Shown: positions 18,901 through 27,449 of the stretch, one piece after another | Numbering within the stretch: position 1 is the first letter of the stretch | How the letters are laid out: every line of letters begins with the position of its first letter | Program-made: the position numbers and the translations under genes | Assembly: GCA_023458055.1 (NCBI GenBank) | Contig: JAEXAW010000074.1 | Span: 1 to 49,599, forward strand | Source of the DNA: Pseudomonadota bacterium | Lineage (GTDB): Bacteria > Pseudomonadota > Alphaproteobacteria > Sphingomonadales > Sphingomonadaceae | Length of the DNA stretch: 49,599 bases | Direction: 5' to 3' | The notes under the pieces: generated by a model | Database searches by the model: none | What the model was told of the DNA's origin: nothing | The model's input: the letters and a program-made list of their open reading frames with translations, nothing else

Positions 18901-20426
18901 ACCGCGAGCGGGGTGTCGTCCCCCATCGAGCCAATGGCTTCCTTGGCGTCTTCGACCATCGGCGCGAGGACAAGCTCTATATCCTCGAGCGTCAAACCGG
19001 CGGCCATCTGGCGACGGATAAGTTCCTCTTTATTCCATTGCGGCTGCGAGGATTTTTTGGACTTGGGGAGGTCGGACATTTTAAGGAAGCCCTTGACCAT
19101 TTCGGCATAGGGATGTTCGCCCGCGATACGGTCCTTGATCGCCTTGTCTTTGTAGAGTTTGCCTTCATCCAGATCTACGGCAATCATCTGTCCCGGGCCA
19201 AGGCGGCCCTTTTTGACAATGCTGTTTTCGGGTAGCACGACCATGCCCGCTTCCGAACCCACGACCAGCAAACCATCATTGGTAATCGTGTAGCGCAAGG
19301 GACGCAGCGCATTCCTGTCCATGCCCGCGACCGCCCAACGACCATCAGTCATGGCGAGCGCCGCAGGGCCATCCCATGGCTCCATCACCGAGGCGAGATA
19401 ATTATACATCGCCTTGTGCTGGGGCGGGGTGTCATCGCCATCATTCCAGGCTTCGGGAACGAGCATGAGCTTGGCGGTCGGACCATCGCGGCCCGAACGA
19501 CAAATGGCTTCGAACACCGCATCAAGCGCGGCGGTATCGGATGCGCCTGCCGGAATGACCGGCTTGATGTCTTCAGAATGTTCACCGAAGGCAAGGCTCG
19601 CCATTTTAATTTCGTGGCTCTTCATCCAGTTCTGGTTGCCGCGGATGGTGTTGATTTCACCATTATGCGCAAGGCAGCGGAACGGCTGCGCCAGCCACCA
19701 TTGCGGGAAAGTGTTGGTCGAATAGCGCTGATGGAAGATCGCGATACGGCTTTCAAAGCGCGCATCGGTGAGGTCGGGATAAAAGACCGAGAGCGATTCT
19801 GCGAGGAACAGCCCCTTGTAGATGATCGAACGGCACGACAACGAACAGATATAAAAGTCGCCAATCTGCGCTGCGATCACTTTCTTTTCGATGCGGCGGC
19901 GGATGAGGTAGAGCTGCTTTTCAAACTCTTCGGCGGATTGTTCGTCGGGGAGGGGCCCCGCGATCATGATCTGCTCGATTTCGGGGCGCGTGCGCTGGGC
20001 TTTGTCGCCGATTACCGACACGTCGACCGGCACCTGCCGCCAGCCATAGATGGTGTAGCCAGCATCGATGATTTCGGATTCGATGATGGTGCGGCAGGTC
20101 TCCTGCGCCCCAAGATCGGTGCGCGGCAGAAATACCATGCCCACCGCGAGACGGTTGGGGCGGACCTTGTGGCCTGACGCGGCGATAGCTTCGTCAAAGA
20201 AGCGAACCGGCAAATCAACATGGAGTCCCGCGCCATCGCCGGTTTTGCCATCAGCATCAACCGCGCCGCGATGCCATACCGCCTTCAGCGCATCAATCGC
20301 CGAGGCGACGACGCGCCGTGAAGGCTTGCCATTGGTCGCCGCAACAAGGCCAACGCCGCAGGCATCGGATTCAAATTCGGGGCGGTACATGCCATGGGTG
20401 GCGAGATATTGACGGAGATCGGTCAT
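15915..20426 (-). CDS. gltB: Glutamate synthase (NADPH) large subunit GltB
   Basis: 1503 residues, full length. A class II glutamine amidotransferase domain starts with the expected propeptide; Cys at about residue 23 (ESDACGVGLVAA) becomes the N-terminal nucleophile. Next come the central and FMN-binding synthase domains (CKLVSS region, GGTGASPLTSIKYAGTPWE), the 3Fe-4S cysteines in CIMVRQCHSNTCPVGVC, and the C-terminal GXGXG beta-helix domain (GATSGTLLAAGQAGERFAVR). It makes two glutamates from glutamine and 2-oxoglutarate with GltD. Its ATG overlaps the stop of the upstream DUF2059 gene by 4 bp (ATGA), so translation is coupled. Confidence 0.97.
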   Translation of the reverse strand: MTDLRQYLATHGMYRPEFESDACGVGLVAATNGKPSRRVVASAIDALKAVWHRGAVDADGKTGDGAGLHVDLPVRFFDEAIAASGHKVRPNRLAVGMVFLPRTDLGAQETCRTIIESEIIDAGYTIYGWRQVPVDVSVIGDKAQRTRPEIEQIMIAGPLPDEQSAEEFEKQLYLIRRRIEKKVIAAQIGDFYICSLSCRSIIYKGLFLAESLSVFYPDLTDARFESRIAIFHQRYSTNTFPQWWLAQPFRCLAHNGEINTIRGNQNWMKSHEIKMASLAFGEHSEDIKPVIPAGASDTAALDAVFEAICRSGRDGPTAKLMLVPEAWNDGDDTPPQHKAMYNYLASVMEPWDGPAALAMTDGRWAVAGMDRNALRPLRYTITNDGLLVVGSEAGMVVLPENSIVKKGRLGPGQMIAVDLDEGKLYKDKAIKDRIAGEHPYAEMVKGFLKMSDLPKSKKSSQPQWNKEELIRRQMAAGLTLEDIELVLAPMVEDAKEAIGSMGDDTPLAVISDKPRNVSQFFRQNFSQVTNPPIDPLRERQVMSLKTRFSNLANILETDAQNDHVLVIDSPVLLSEDWDRLRANFGDAVATIDCGFEKGSGPQGLRDGIARIRAEAEHAVRAGKTELFLTDEGIGADRMGIAMVLAAAAVHTHLVRKGLRSYASVNVRSAEALDTHAFAVLIGVGATTIHAYLAEASIADRHARGLFGERSLNTCLENYRTAINEGLLKILSKMGIAVISSYRGGYNFEAVGLSRALVNDLFPGMPAKISGEGYNSLYLNAVLRHDPAYADGVVHLPVGGFYRHRAGGETHAYSAQLMHLLQTSVQTDSYSTYLQFSRGIQDMAPVYLRDLMEFSTDRQPIPIDEVEAITEIRKRFVTPGMSLGALSPEAHETLAIAMNRIGAKAVSGEGGEDSARFKPYDNGDNANSTIKQIASGRFGVTAEYLGACEEIEIKVAQGAKPGEGGQLPGFKVTEFIARLRHSTPGVTLISPPPHHDIYSIEDLAQLIYDLKQINPRARVCVKLVSSAGIGTVAAGVAKAHADVILVSGNVGGTGASPLTSIKYAGTPWEMGLSEVNQVLTLNGLRHRIKLRTDGGLKTGRDIVIAAILGAEEFGIGTLSLVAMGCIMVRQCHSNTCPVGVCTQDEKLRAKFTGSPEKVINLMTFIAEEVREILARLGFRSLDEIIGRTELLKQVSRGAEHLDDLDLNPILAKVDAPDDQRRFSIPTFRNEVPDSLDAQMIADAKAVFERGEKMQLTYTVRNTHRAVGTRLSAEVTAKFGMSALADDHIQVRLRGSAGQSLGAFLCKGITLEVFGEANDYVGKGLSGGRIIVRPTVSSPLVSQDNTILGNTVLYGATSGTLLAAGQAGERFAVRNSGATVVVEGAGANACEYMTGGIAVILGKVGANFGAGMTGGMAFIYDDRDNFPAHANPESILWQKLESAHWEGVLKALVEAHAEATDSQWSQEILRDWDRARTRFWQVCPKEMVNRLTHPLSDTVELEAAE

Positions 20427-21184
20427 TTTTTTGCTCCGGGCTTTTCATATTTAGCGAAGACTGTGAGGATGGCGGCATTGATGGCTTCGTCCTCGCCAGG
20501 CGCGGTTTCCTGATACCATTCCAGAGCAATCGCTTGTGTTTGGGGGCCTAGGTGCCGTAATTTCGGGGCCGCTGTGTGGCGGCTTAACTCACCCAGCACT
20601 TTGTAGTCTTCAGCCGTTAATTGCTGCAAAACCTTGGGCGCTGTGGCCCGCACATCCTTCATCACGGATTCTGTGCTGAAGTTGAAGTCCGGCGACCGTT
20701 TTGCCTCCGCGAGCACGGCTTCACTTTTCATATTAAGGAGCATCTGCTCAATCATTTTTTGCCCGGTTGGCGAGCCGTAAAAGTCGACAAGATAAGTGAG
20801 CTCGTTGCTCGTAAAATGCTTGGCATAAAGCGTGGCTTGGCGCTTCTGCAACTCTGGTAAACGTTGCCGCAGATAATGGTCGATCACGGGCATGAGCGTG
20901 ATCGTCAAATCTTCAATAAACCCGGGATGTTTAACGCTGTATCGAGTCAGAGCGGGGGAAGCTGTGGCTAAATCCTTGACCATGTTAACGGCTTTGCCAT
21001 TGTCTTTGTCATTGCCGATAATGATACGCTCGCTGTTGAGAATTTTGGCAAGTTCTAGCGCTTTCGCCTCAAGCGCTGGGGATGCGGGAGCTTCCAGCTT
21101 TGCCGGAGCAGTGGCTTGCTGTGCGAAGGACGGCGCAGATAGAGTCGCCAAGCCCACGGCGATGATCCCAAGGCTCTTGATCAC
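20423..21184 (-). CDS. Exported DUF2059 protein inside the glutamate synthase operon
   Basis: 253 residues with a Sec signal peptide (LGIIAVGLATLSAPSFAQ). The DUF2059 pattern is clear around FTSNELTYLVDFYGSPTGQK; the rest is helical. The family has no established function. It is unusual that a periplasmic protein gene sits between the subunits of a cytoplasmic enzyme: it overlaps gltD by 4 bp upstream and gltB by 4 bp downstream. This forces co-translation, so its level should track that of glutamate synthase. A link to nitrogen status or envelope glutamate use is speculation. Confidence 0.85.
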   Translation of the reverse strand: MIKSLGIIAVGLATLSAPSFAQQATAPAKLEAPASPALEAKALELAKILNSERIIIGNDKDNGKAVNMVKDLATASPALTRYSVKHPGFIEDLTITLMPVIDHYLRQRLPELQKRQATLYAKHFTSNELTYLVDFYGSPTGQKMIEQMLLNMKSEAVLAEAKRSPDFNFSTESVMKDVRATAPKVLQQLTAEDYKVLGELSRHTAAPKLRHLGPQTQAIALEWYQETAPGEDEAINAAILTVFAKYEKPGAKK

Positions 21185-22632
21185 GCGGCTTTCCTTTCTG
21201 CTTGCGCCTTGTCACGCGCGATTTTTAGATACGCGGTCATATGTCCCGCCACATCTTGCCCATCGCGGATGGCCCAGACGACGAGGCTCGCGCCGCGCAC
21301 GATGTCGCCTGCCGCAAACACGCCGTCGATGCTGGTCATCATTGTCTGATGGTCGACCCTTAATGTACCCCAGCGGGTGACGCCGAGGTCGTCCGCGCCA
21401 AATAATTTGGGAAGGTCCTCGGCATCAAAGCCGAGCGCCTTGATCACCATATCCGCATCGTGGGTGGTTTCGCTGCCGGGTTCCGGCTCGGGCGAGCGGC
21501 GGCCCGATGCGTCCGGAGCACCGAGGCGCATTGCGGTTGCTTCAACGCCGCTGACCTTGTCCTTGCCCGCAAAGCCGGTGGGCGCGGAGAGCCAGACAAA
21601 TTCGACGCCTTCTTCCTCGGCATTTTGCACCTCGCGCTGCGAGCCCGGCATATTGGCGCGGTCGCGGCGGTAGAGACATTTGACCGATTTTGCGCCCTGA
21701 CGGATCGCGGTGCGGACGCAGTCCATCGCGGTATCGCCGCCACCGATTACGACCACATCTTTGCCTTTGGCATCAAGATTGCCATCGTCGAACGCTGGCG
21801 CCGCATCGCCAAAGCCTTTGCGGTTGGAGGCGGTGAGATAATCAAGTGCCTCGATCATTCCATCCTTGTCATCGCCCGCAATTCCCATCGGCTTTGCCTT
21901 ATAGACGCCGGTCGCAATGAGCAGGGCATCATGTTTGGCGCGCAGGTCCTCAAGGCTGACATCTTCGCCAACAGCAAAGCCTTCGTGAAAAACAATGCCG
22001 GATTGCTTGAGGCGATCGACGCGGCGCATCACCACATCTTTTTCCAGCTTGAAGCCCGGAATGCCATAGGTCAGGAGCCCGCCCGCGCGATCGTGGCGAT
22101 CATAGACATGCACATCATGCCCGGCTCGGCGGAGATATTCAGCGGCTGCGAGTCCGGCCGGCCCGGCACCAATCACCCCGACTGATTGGCCGGTGGCGTT
22201 ACCCACCGCGACGGGTTCGATCCAGCCCTCGGCCCAGGCCGTATCGGTGATATATTTTTCGACCGACCCGATGGTGACGGCGCCGTGCCCTGAAAATTCG
22301 ATCACGCAATTGCCTTCGCACAGGCGGTCCTGCGGGCAGATGCGACCGCAAATTTCGGGCATGGTCGAGGTCGCGTTGCTGAGTTCATAGGCCTCACGCA
22401 GCCGCCCCTCTGCGGTGAGGCGCAGCCAGTCAGGGATATGATTATGTAGCGGGCAGTGGACCGAGCAATAAGGCACCCCGCATTGCGAACAGCGCGAGGC
22501 TTGCTCTTCGGCCTTCGGGGCGTTATAACGATCCGAAATTTCCTGAAAATCGCGGGCACGGTCAGCGGCGGTGCGCTTGTCGGGATAAGCCTGTCCCGTC
22601 CCCACAAATTTCAACATCGGATTATCGGCCAT
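21181..22632 (-). CDS. gltD: Glutamate synthase (NADPH) small subunit GltD
   Basis: 483 residues. The N-terminal 4Fe-4S region has CSQCGVPYCSVHCPLHNHIP and CGRICPQDRLCEGNC; the FAD site is VIGAGPAGLAAAEYLRRAG and the NADPH site is VVVIGGGDTAMDCVRTA. It passes electrons from NADPH through FAD and Fe-S centres to GltB. First gene of a three-gene overlapping operon gltD-DUF2059-gltB; the order gltD before gltB is the reverse of E. coli. Confidence 0.97.
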   Translation of the reverse strand: MADNPMLKFVGTGQAYPDKRTAADRARDFQEISDRYNAPKAEEQASRCSQCGVPYCSVHCPLHNHIPDWLRLTAEGRLREAYELSNATSTMPEICGRICPQDRLCEGNCVIEFSGHGAVTIGSVEKYITDTAWAEGWIEPVAVGNATGQSVGVIGAGPAGLAAAEYLRRAGHDVHVYDRHDRAGGLLTYGIPGFKLEKDVVMRRVDRLKQSGIVFHEGFAVGEDVSLEDLRAKHDALLIATGVYKAKPMGIAGDDKDGMIEALDYLTASNRKGFGDAAPAFDDGNLDAKGKDVVVIGGGDTAMDCVRTAIRQGAKSVKCLYRRDRANMPGSQREVQNAEEEGVEFVWLSAPTGFAGKDKVSGVEATAMRLGAPDASGRRSPEPEPGSETTHDADMVIKALGFDAEDLPKLFGADDLGVTRWGTLRVDHQTMMTSIDGVFAAGDIVRGASLVVWAIRDGQDVAGHMTAYLKIARDKAQAERKAA

Positions 22633-22770
22633 GATTGAAGAGCCCCATACACTGCAAATTAAGACAGTGAGGCCTCATCATGGATTCGGGATCTTGTCAC
22701 GCAAAAAATGATAAGTAGGGCAGTATTCATGACTTAATAAGAAATATTATTTCGCAGCTGCACAATTTAT

Positions 22771-22785
22771 TCGATACCGTATCGA
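22771..22785. promoter_or_regulatory. Perfect palindrome upstream of gltD
   Basis: TCGATACCGTATCGA is a 15-base perfect palindrome (7+1+7) in the AT-rich 173-bp space between the uppP stop and the gltD start. It could be a regulator site for the gltD operon or part of the uppP 3' end; no U-run follows, so an intrinsic terminator is less likely. Weak evidence. Confidence 0.35.
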
Positions 22786-22805
22786 TAAATAGTAAAAAAA
22801 CGATA

Positions 22806-23618
22806 CTATCTATTCATCAACCAGATCAGGGCCGCTGCGCCTGCGACGATACGATACCAGGCGAATGGCGAAAAGCCGCTCTTCGACACAAAAGCGACGA
22901 ATGCCTTGATCACCGCCATCGCGACGACGAAGCTGACGACAAAGCCGATTGCGATTTCTGTCCAGCCGACACCCATCGAGCCGGATGCAATCGCTTCTTT
23001 ATTGTCGAGGATTTCCAGCGTTGATGCGCCGAGCATCGTGGGGATGGCAAGAAAGAAGCTGAATTCTGCCGCCGTGCGCCGTTCGATGCCCATCGCGAGA
23101 GCGCCCATAATCGTCGCGCCCGAACGGCTGACGCCCGGGATCATCGCCAGACATTGTGCGAAGCCGACACCGATCACTTTCTTAAGCGAAATATCAGCGA
23201 TCCCGCGCGTGTCCGACGGCTGGACATTTTTCTCGATCATCAAAATCGCGATGCCGCCCAGTATGAGCGTGACCGGCACGATGAGAGGGGTACCTAACAT
23301 TTGGTCGATATAATCTTTGGCGGCGAGGCCGATTACGACCGAGGGAAGAAACGCAATGAGGAGGTTACGGACAAACCGCACCGAATGCGCTTCCCACTTG
23401 AGCAATCCCATGCCAACCGCCCAGAAGGTGCGCCAGTAGAGCACTACCACCGCAAGGATTGCGCCCAACTGGATGATGATGTTGAACACCTTCCATTGTT
23501 CTGCGCTCGCTCCAAGGAGTTCGGTTGCGAGCATGAGATGGCCGGTAGAGGACACCGGTAAAAATTCGGTTACCCCCTCTACAATGCCGAGCAGGATCGC
23601 GATCAGGATAGGGGACAT
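22806..23618 (-). CDS. uppP: Undecaprenyl-diphosphatase UppP (BacA)
   Basis: 270 residues, polytopic inner-membrane protein. Both family motifs are present: EGVTEFLPVSSTGHL near residue 14 and PGVSRSGATI near residue 160, holding the catalytic Glu, Ser and Arg. It recycles the lipid carrier of cell-wall synthesis by removing one phosphate from undecaprenyl diphosphate. Length is normal. It lies 39 bp after the NDUFA9-like gene and is probably co-transcribed. Confidence 0.96.
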   Translation of the reverse strand: MSPILIAILLGIVEGVTEFLPVSSTGHLMLATELLGASAEQWKVFNIIIQLGAILAVVVLYWRTFWAVGMGLLKWEAHSVRFVRNLLIAFLPSVVIGLAAKDYIDQMLGTPLIVPVTLILGGIAILMIEKNVQPSDTRGIADISLKKVIGVGFAQCLAMIPGVSRSGATIMGALAMGIERRTAAEFSFFLAIPTMLGASTLEILDNKEAIASGSMGVGWTEIAIGFVVSFVVAMAVIKAFVAFVSKSGFSPFAWYRIVAGAAALIWLMNR

Positions 23619-23657
23619 GCTGCAGCGTACTTTCTAGCGATGAGAGGGGCGTGTAAT

Positions 23658-24608
23658 TCAGGCACGCAGCTTGGTAGTGAAGCGTCCCGACGGGCGATAT
23701 TGCACCAGCCATCCTGGCGCGACCGCTGCAATAGGAGTTGCCGCAACGCCAAGGTCCTCGAGGGTTTTGGCATTGGCTGCGACTACATTGTCTTTTTGCA
23801 ACATGAGCCACTGGTCTTTGGTGATGGGCGCTCCGGGCATCCATCCGGTGAGACTTGCAACCAGCCCCGAAACCGCATCCGGAATGTCGAGCGGATATAC
23901 GGTTTGCTCGGTCGCGCGGCCAATCCAGTGGAGCAGGCTCTTCATCGTCGAAATTTCTGGCCCACCCAGTTCATATACTTGTCCGCGCGCGTCGGCCTGC
24001 AAAATCGCAGCGAGGGCGGCTTGGGCGACGTCCTCAACATAGACGGGTTGCAATTTGGTTGCGCCCATCACAATCGGCATCAGGTTGAGGCCACGGAAAT
24101 ATCCCGCAAACCGATTGATGAACTTGTCCTCCCGCCCGAATACGATCGAGGGACGCAGGATGGTCGCGGCAGGGAAAGCCGCGCGTATCGCCGCTTCGCC
24201 TTCACCCTTGCTGCGTCCATAGACCGACGGGCTTTCCCGATCAGCACCAAGCGCAGAGACATGAATAAGCGTCGCAACCCCAGCAGCGCGCGCCGCCTGA
24301 GCAACATTTCCGGCACCCTTGGCGTTTACGGCTTCCATGTTGGCGCCCATCACGCCGACCAGATTGACGACAATATCCGCGCCCGCGCAAGCGGCGGCCA
24401 CAGTGTTGGGCATGGTCACATCGGCAGGGACAAATTGCGTCCGGCCCAATTCGCCGAGCGGGCGGATATAATAGGCGCTGTCGGGTGTGCGCTCGGCGAT
24501 GCGGACCCGCGCGCCTTCGGCCAAAACCACCTGCGCGAGATAACGGCCGATAAAACCACCGCCGCCAAAAATGGTTACGAGTTTGTCCTGAAGTCGTCCG
24601 GCGGCCAT
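23658..24608 (-). CDS. NDUFA9-like NAD(P)-dependent epimerase/reductase
   Basis: 316 residues, atypical SDR of the complex I NDUFA9 family. The Rossmann motif VTIFGGGGFIGRYLAQ lies at residues 12-27, with YGRSKGEGEAAI (Tyr-Lys pair) and TILRPSIVFGREDKFINRFA. In alphaproteobacteria the family is often found near uppP and glutamate synthase genes, as here. Possible roles include quinone-related redox or assembly of complex I, but the enzyme reaction is unknown. Confidence 0.88.
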   Translation of the reverse strand: MAAGRLQDKLVTIFGGGGFIGRYLAQVVLAEGARVRIAERTPDSAYYIRPLGELGRTQFVPADVTMPNTVAAACAGADIVVNLVGVMGANMEAVNAKGAGNVAQAARAAGVATLIHVSALGADRESPSVYGRSKGEGEAAIRAAFPAATILRPSIVFGREDKFINRFAGYFRGLNLMPIVMGATKLQPVYVEDVAQAALAAILQADARGQVYELGGPEISTMKSLLHWIGRATEQTVYPLDIPDAVSGLVASLTGWMPGAPITKDQWLMLQKDNVVAANAKTLEDLGVAATPIAAVAPGWLVQYRPSGRFTTKLRA

Positions 24609-24731
24609 CGTTGCGCAATCCCTTTATTCGATGCAAAACCTGTTATCGCCCCATGCCGCGAAGTCGGCAGAGAGGCAAGGGGGAAGGATGGCGCGTGGTG
24701 GGTCTTTACGCTCTAATTGATCCGGTGGATG

Positions 24732-26138
24732 TTACGCTGCGGCCTCCAGCGCGATGCCGTCGACAAATTGTCGGGCATCTTCGCGCGCCTGAGCAAGTTG
24801 TTGATCGACCCGGATAAATCCGTTGGCGACACTGCGGATGCTGGACGCCATGCGGTCCACGTCCGCATTCACCTGAGCCAGCAGGTTGGACATGGATTCG
24901 GCACCCATGGCAGTTTCGTCGACGGCTGACGTCATGGTGGAGATGATAAAGGCCTGCTCTGCGATGGTGCCGAGCATTTTTTCCGAGGCCGATTTCATCC
25001 GCCCCACCGTGTCACGCACATTATCGCTGCTGCGGGTCGTATCGCGCGTTGCTCCTTGGATGAGGGCGATCTTGGCGGCGATTTCATCGGTCGCGCGCGC
25101 CGTTTCGCTGGCGAGCGATTTGACCTCCTGCGCAACCACCGCAAATCCCCGCCCGGCATCACCCGCGCGGGCCGCTTCAATCGTCGCATTGAGCGCGAGC
25201 AAATTGGTTTGTCCCGCAATCGAGCGGATGAGGCCGAGAATCGATTCAATCGCAAGCGTTTGTTCGGTCAGCATTGTGCCCGCCTGCGTTGCTTCCTCCG
25301 CACGCTCCTCGGCCTCGACGGCGACTTTAAGCGACAGATCGAGTTGTTCCTGAACGCTGCCAATGGCCGTGATCAGGCCCGATGCGACGCGGGCGGCGTC
25401 CTGCATCGCGGTGGCGGACTGTTCCGATACGCTGGTCATTTCGGCCGCTTTGCCTTGAATCTGACCGGTTTCCGCTGCCGTTATATCGACTGCGCGCTTG
25501 AGTTCGCTGGTCTGCGCCAATGTCTCGTTCATCAATGCGAGCAATTGGTCACGATAATCCTGCGCCTTTTCGCCGATGATGACAGTGGAAATTTTATGTT
25601 CCAGCTCGGCGCGGTGCGTCGCCATGATTTCATATTGGACCGAGCTCAGCTTGTTCAGCGTGCGCACAATCAAGCGCCGGGCGTCATGATCATCCTGAAC
25701 CTCGTCCAGCAAGTCATCAATCAAACTGGTGCTGAAAGCGCTGATATTTGAGAATGCACGCGCTTCGGTCCGGGCGAACCAAGCTTCCCGCATGATGCCT
25801 GCGGTTGCGGCCATCCATATTTTGGTGTCGGACTCAAATGGCGCAACGTTGGATTCTATGGCAAAATCAACGATGTCTTGCTTGGACAAATCCTTGCTCT
25901 TTTGAATGCGGAGGCGCTTCACAACATCGTCGGTTATCTGGTTTGACCAGAACCGTGCGGCACTGGCCCGTATTCCGCTTTCGTGGCTTCGCCACAATTT
26001 CTGAAGGTCTGCCGCGAAACTATCGTCCGACAGATAAAGCTGTGCGCGCTGGTCGATATCGCGATCCAGCAGCTTCGCGGTTTCATTGATACGGAGCCGG
26101 ATGGCCTCCAACTCCTGACCTTCGATTTTGTTCGCCAT
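24732..26138 (-). CDS. Soluble methyl-accepting chemotaxis protein
   Basis: About 468 residues with no membrane segment. The N-terminal 190 residues are helical and not recognised with certainty; they recall globin-coupled sensor domains in length and placement, but I see no clear proximal histidine. The C-terminal signalling domain is complete, with the hairpin tip close to the consensus (ILGLIRSIAGQTNLLALNATIEAARAGDAGRGFAVVA region). It should signal to CheA/CheW in the cytoplasm; no che genes are present in the window. The ATG at 26,136-26,138 has GGAG upstream, better than the ATG four codons earlier. It is divergent from the PLP-enzyme gene. Confidence 0.88.
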   Translation of the reverse strand: MANKIEGQELEAIRLRINETAKLLDRDIDQRAQLYLSDDSFAADLQKLWRSHESGIRASAARFWSNQITDDVVKRLRIQKSKDLSKQDIVDFAIESNVAPFESDTKIWMAATAGIMREAWFARTEARAFSNISAFSTSLIDDLLDEVQDDHDARRLIVRTLNKLSSVQYEIMATHRAELEHKISTVIIGEKAQDYRDQLLALMNETLAQTSELKRAVDITAAETGQIQGKAAEMTSVSEQSATAMQDAARVASGLITAIGSVQEQLDLSLKVAVEAEERAEEATQAGTMLTEQTLAIESILGLIRSIAGQTNLLALNATIEAARAGDAGRGFAVVAQEVKSLASETARATDEIAAKIALIQGATRDTTRSSDNVRDTVGRMKSASEKMLGTIAEQAFIISTMTSAVDETAMGAESMSNLLAQVNADVDRMASSIRSVANGFIRVDQQLAQAREDARQFVDGIALEAAA

Positions 26139-26304
26139 ATCTTGCTCCATTGCACCGCGATTGGGAGTCCGATTCCCATCCGGTTTTTACATGTATTTTA
26201 CATCTTCCTATCCCTCAGGCGTTAACCAAGACCTAACGCAGTTGACAGCGAAGCGCCGGATCGCGAAAGCGGCAAAATCGAAAATGGAGTATGGGAGAAT
26301 AAAT

Positions 26305-27378
26305 GTGGCGTGCGACCGTGAATGGGTAAATTGGGCGATAGGCCGGATTGAGGCCGATTATAATCGCTCGGCCGATACCCATCTCATACCCGTCTCCCTA
26401 CCCGCGCTACCGCATATCGCACTCTATCTTAAAGATGAATCGAGTCATCCGACCGGGAGCCTTAAGCATCGTCTGGCGCGCTCGCTGTTTCTTTATGCGC
26501 TATGCAATGGCTGGATCGGGCCGCAGACGACAGTCATCGACGCATCCAGCGGTTCGACAGCGGTATCGGAAGCCTATTTTGCCCGAATGCTCGGTGTGCC
26601 CTTCGTCGCCGTTTGTCCGGCGAGCACGGCGCAGACAAAGATAGACGCGATTGAATTCTACGGCGGGCGCTGCCACTTCGTTGATAGTGCGCTGGAAATG
26701 TATGGCGCCGCGCAGGCGCTCGCGGATGAAACAGGCGGCCACTATATCGATCAGTTCACATATGCTGAGCGCGCGACCGACTGGCGCGGCAATAACAATA
26801 TCGCGGAATCGATCTTCGCGCAGATGGAGCGCGAGCCGCATCCGGTACCGCGCTGGATCGTATGCGGGGCAGGGACGGGCGGCACCTCGGCGACCATTGG
26901 CCGCTTTGCGCGCTATAATCGGCACCATAGCTCATTGTGCGTCGTCGATCCGGAGGAATCCATCTTCCACAAATATTGGCATGATCGCAGCATCATGACG
27001 CAGCAAGGTCCGTCGGGCTGTATAGAGGGGATTGGCCGTCCACGCGCGGAACCGAGTTTCATTGCCGATGTGGTTGATCGGGTCATGGCGATTTCGGATG
27101 CGCGCAGCATTGCCGCGACCCGTGTCCTCAGCCGCCGTCTGGGCAAACGCTGTGGCGGTTCGACCGGCACAAATCTATGGGCCAGCGCGGTGATCGCGAC
27201 CGAAATGGCCGACCGCGACGAACAGGGATCAATTGTTACCATCCTGTGCGACGATGGCGAGCGCTATCGCGGCACTTATTTTGATGATGCATGGGTCGCG
27301 GAAAAAGGGTTTGACCTTGCACCGCATGAGGCGGCGATGGAGCAATTTTTCGAAACCGGGCGGTTGGTGGAGGGATAG
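26305..27378 (+). CDS. PLP-dependent cysteine synthase/desulfhydrase-like enzyme
   Basis: About 357 residues, fold type II PLP family. The PLP lysine is in DESSHPTGSLKHRLA, the Asn/Ser loop in DASSGSTAVSEAYFA and the phosphate-binding loop in CGAGTGGTSATIG. Overall it resembles the group that includes mycobacterial Cds1 (L-cysteine desulfhydrase) more than CysK/CysM; releasing H2S from cysteine is the likely reaction but is not certain. I prefer the GTG at 26,305-26,307, preceded by GGGAG at seven bases; an ATG at 26,284 lacks a good site and gives seven more residues. Divergent from the chemoreceptor across about 166 bp. Confidence 0.85.
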   Translation: MACDREWVNWAIGRIEADYNRSADTHLIPVSLPALPHIALYLKDESSHPTGSLKHRLARSLFLYALCNGWIGPQTTVIDASSGSTAVSEAYFARMLGVPFVAVCPASTAQTKIDAIEFYGGRCHFVDSALEMYGAAQALADETGGHYIDQFTYAERATDWRGNNNIAESIFAQMEREPHPVPRWIVCGAGTGGTSATIGRFARYNRHHSSLCVVDPEESIFHKYWHDRSIMTQQGPSGCIEGIGRPRAEPSFIADVVDRVMAISDARSIAATRVLSRRLGKRCGGSTGTNLWASAVIATEMADRDEQGSIVTILCDDGERYRGTYFDDAWVAEKGFDLAPHEAAMEQFFETGRLVEG

Positions 27379-27416
27379 TTTCTGCCCGTTGGAGATGCCC
27401 CTCCCACCTCCGTCCG

Positions 27417-27436
27417 CCTCGAGCGTAGTCGAGAGG
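27417..27436. repeat. Partial copy of the GTCGAGA palindromic repeat
   Basis: CTCGAGCGTAGTCGAGAGG between two convergent genes contains CTCGA/TCGAG arms and resembles the left arm of the repeat near 11,484. It may act in both directions as a transcript end. Confidence 0.5.
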
Positions 27437-27449
27437 TATTCGCACCACC

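Noticed and set aside
23640..24716. A 358-residue plus-strand open frame opposite the NDUFA9-like gene
   Set aside because: Completely antisense to a motif-supported gene; composition is that of a shadow frame.
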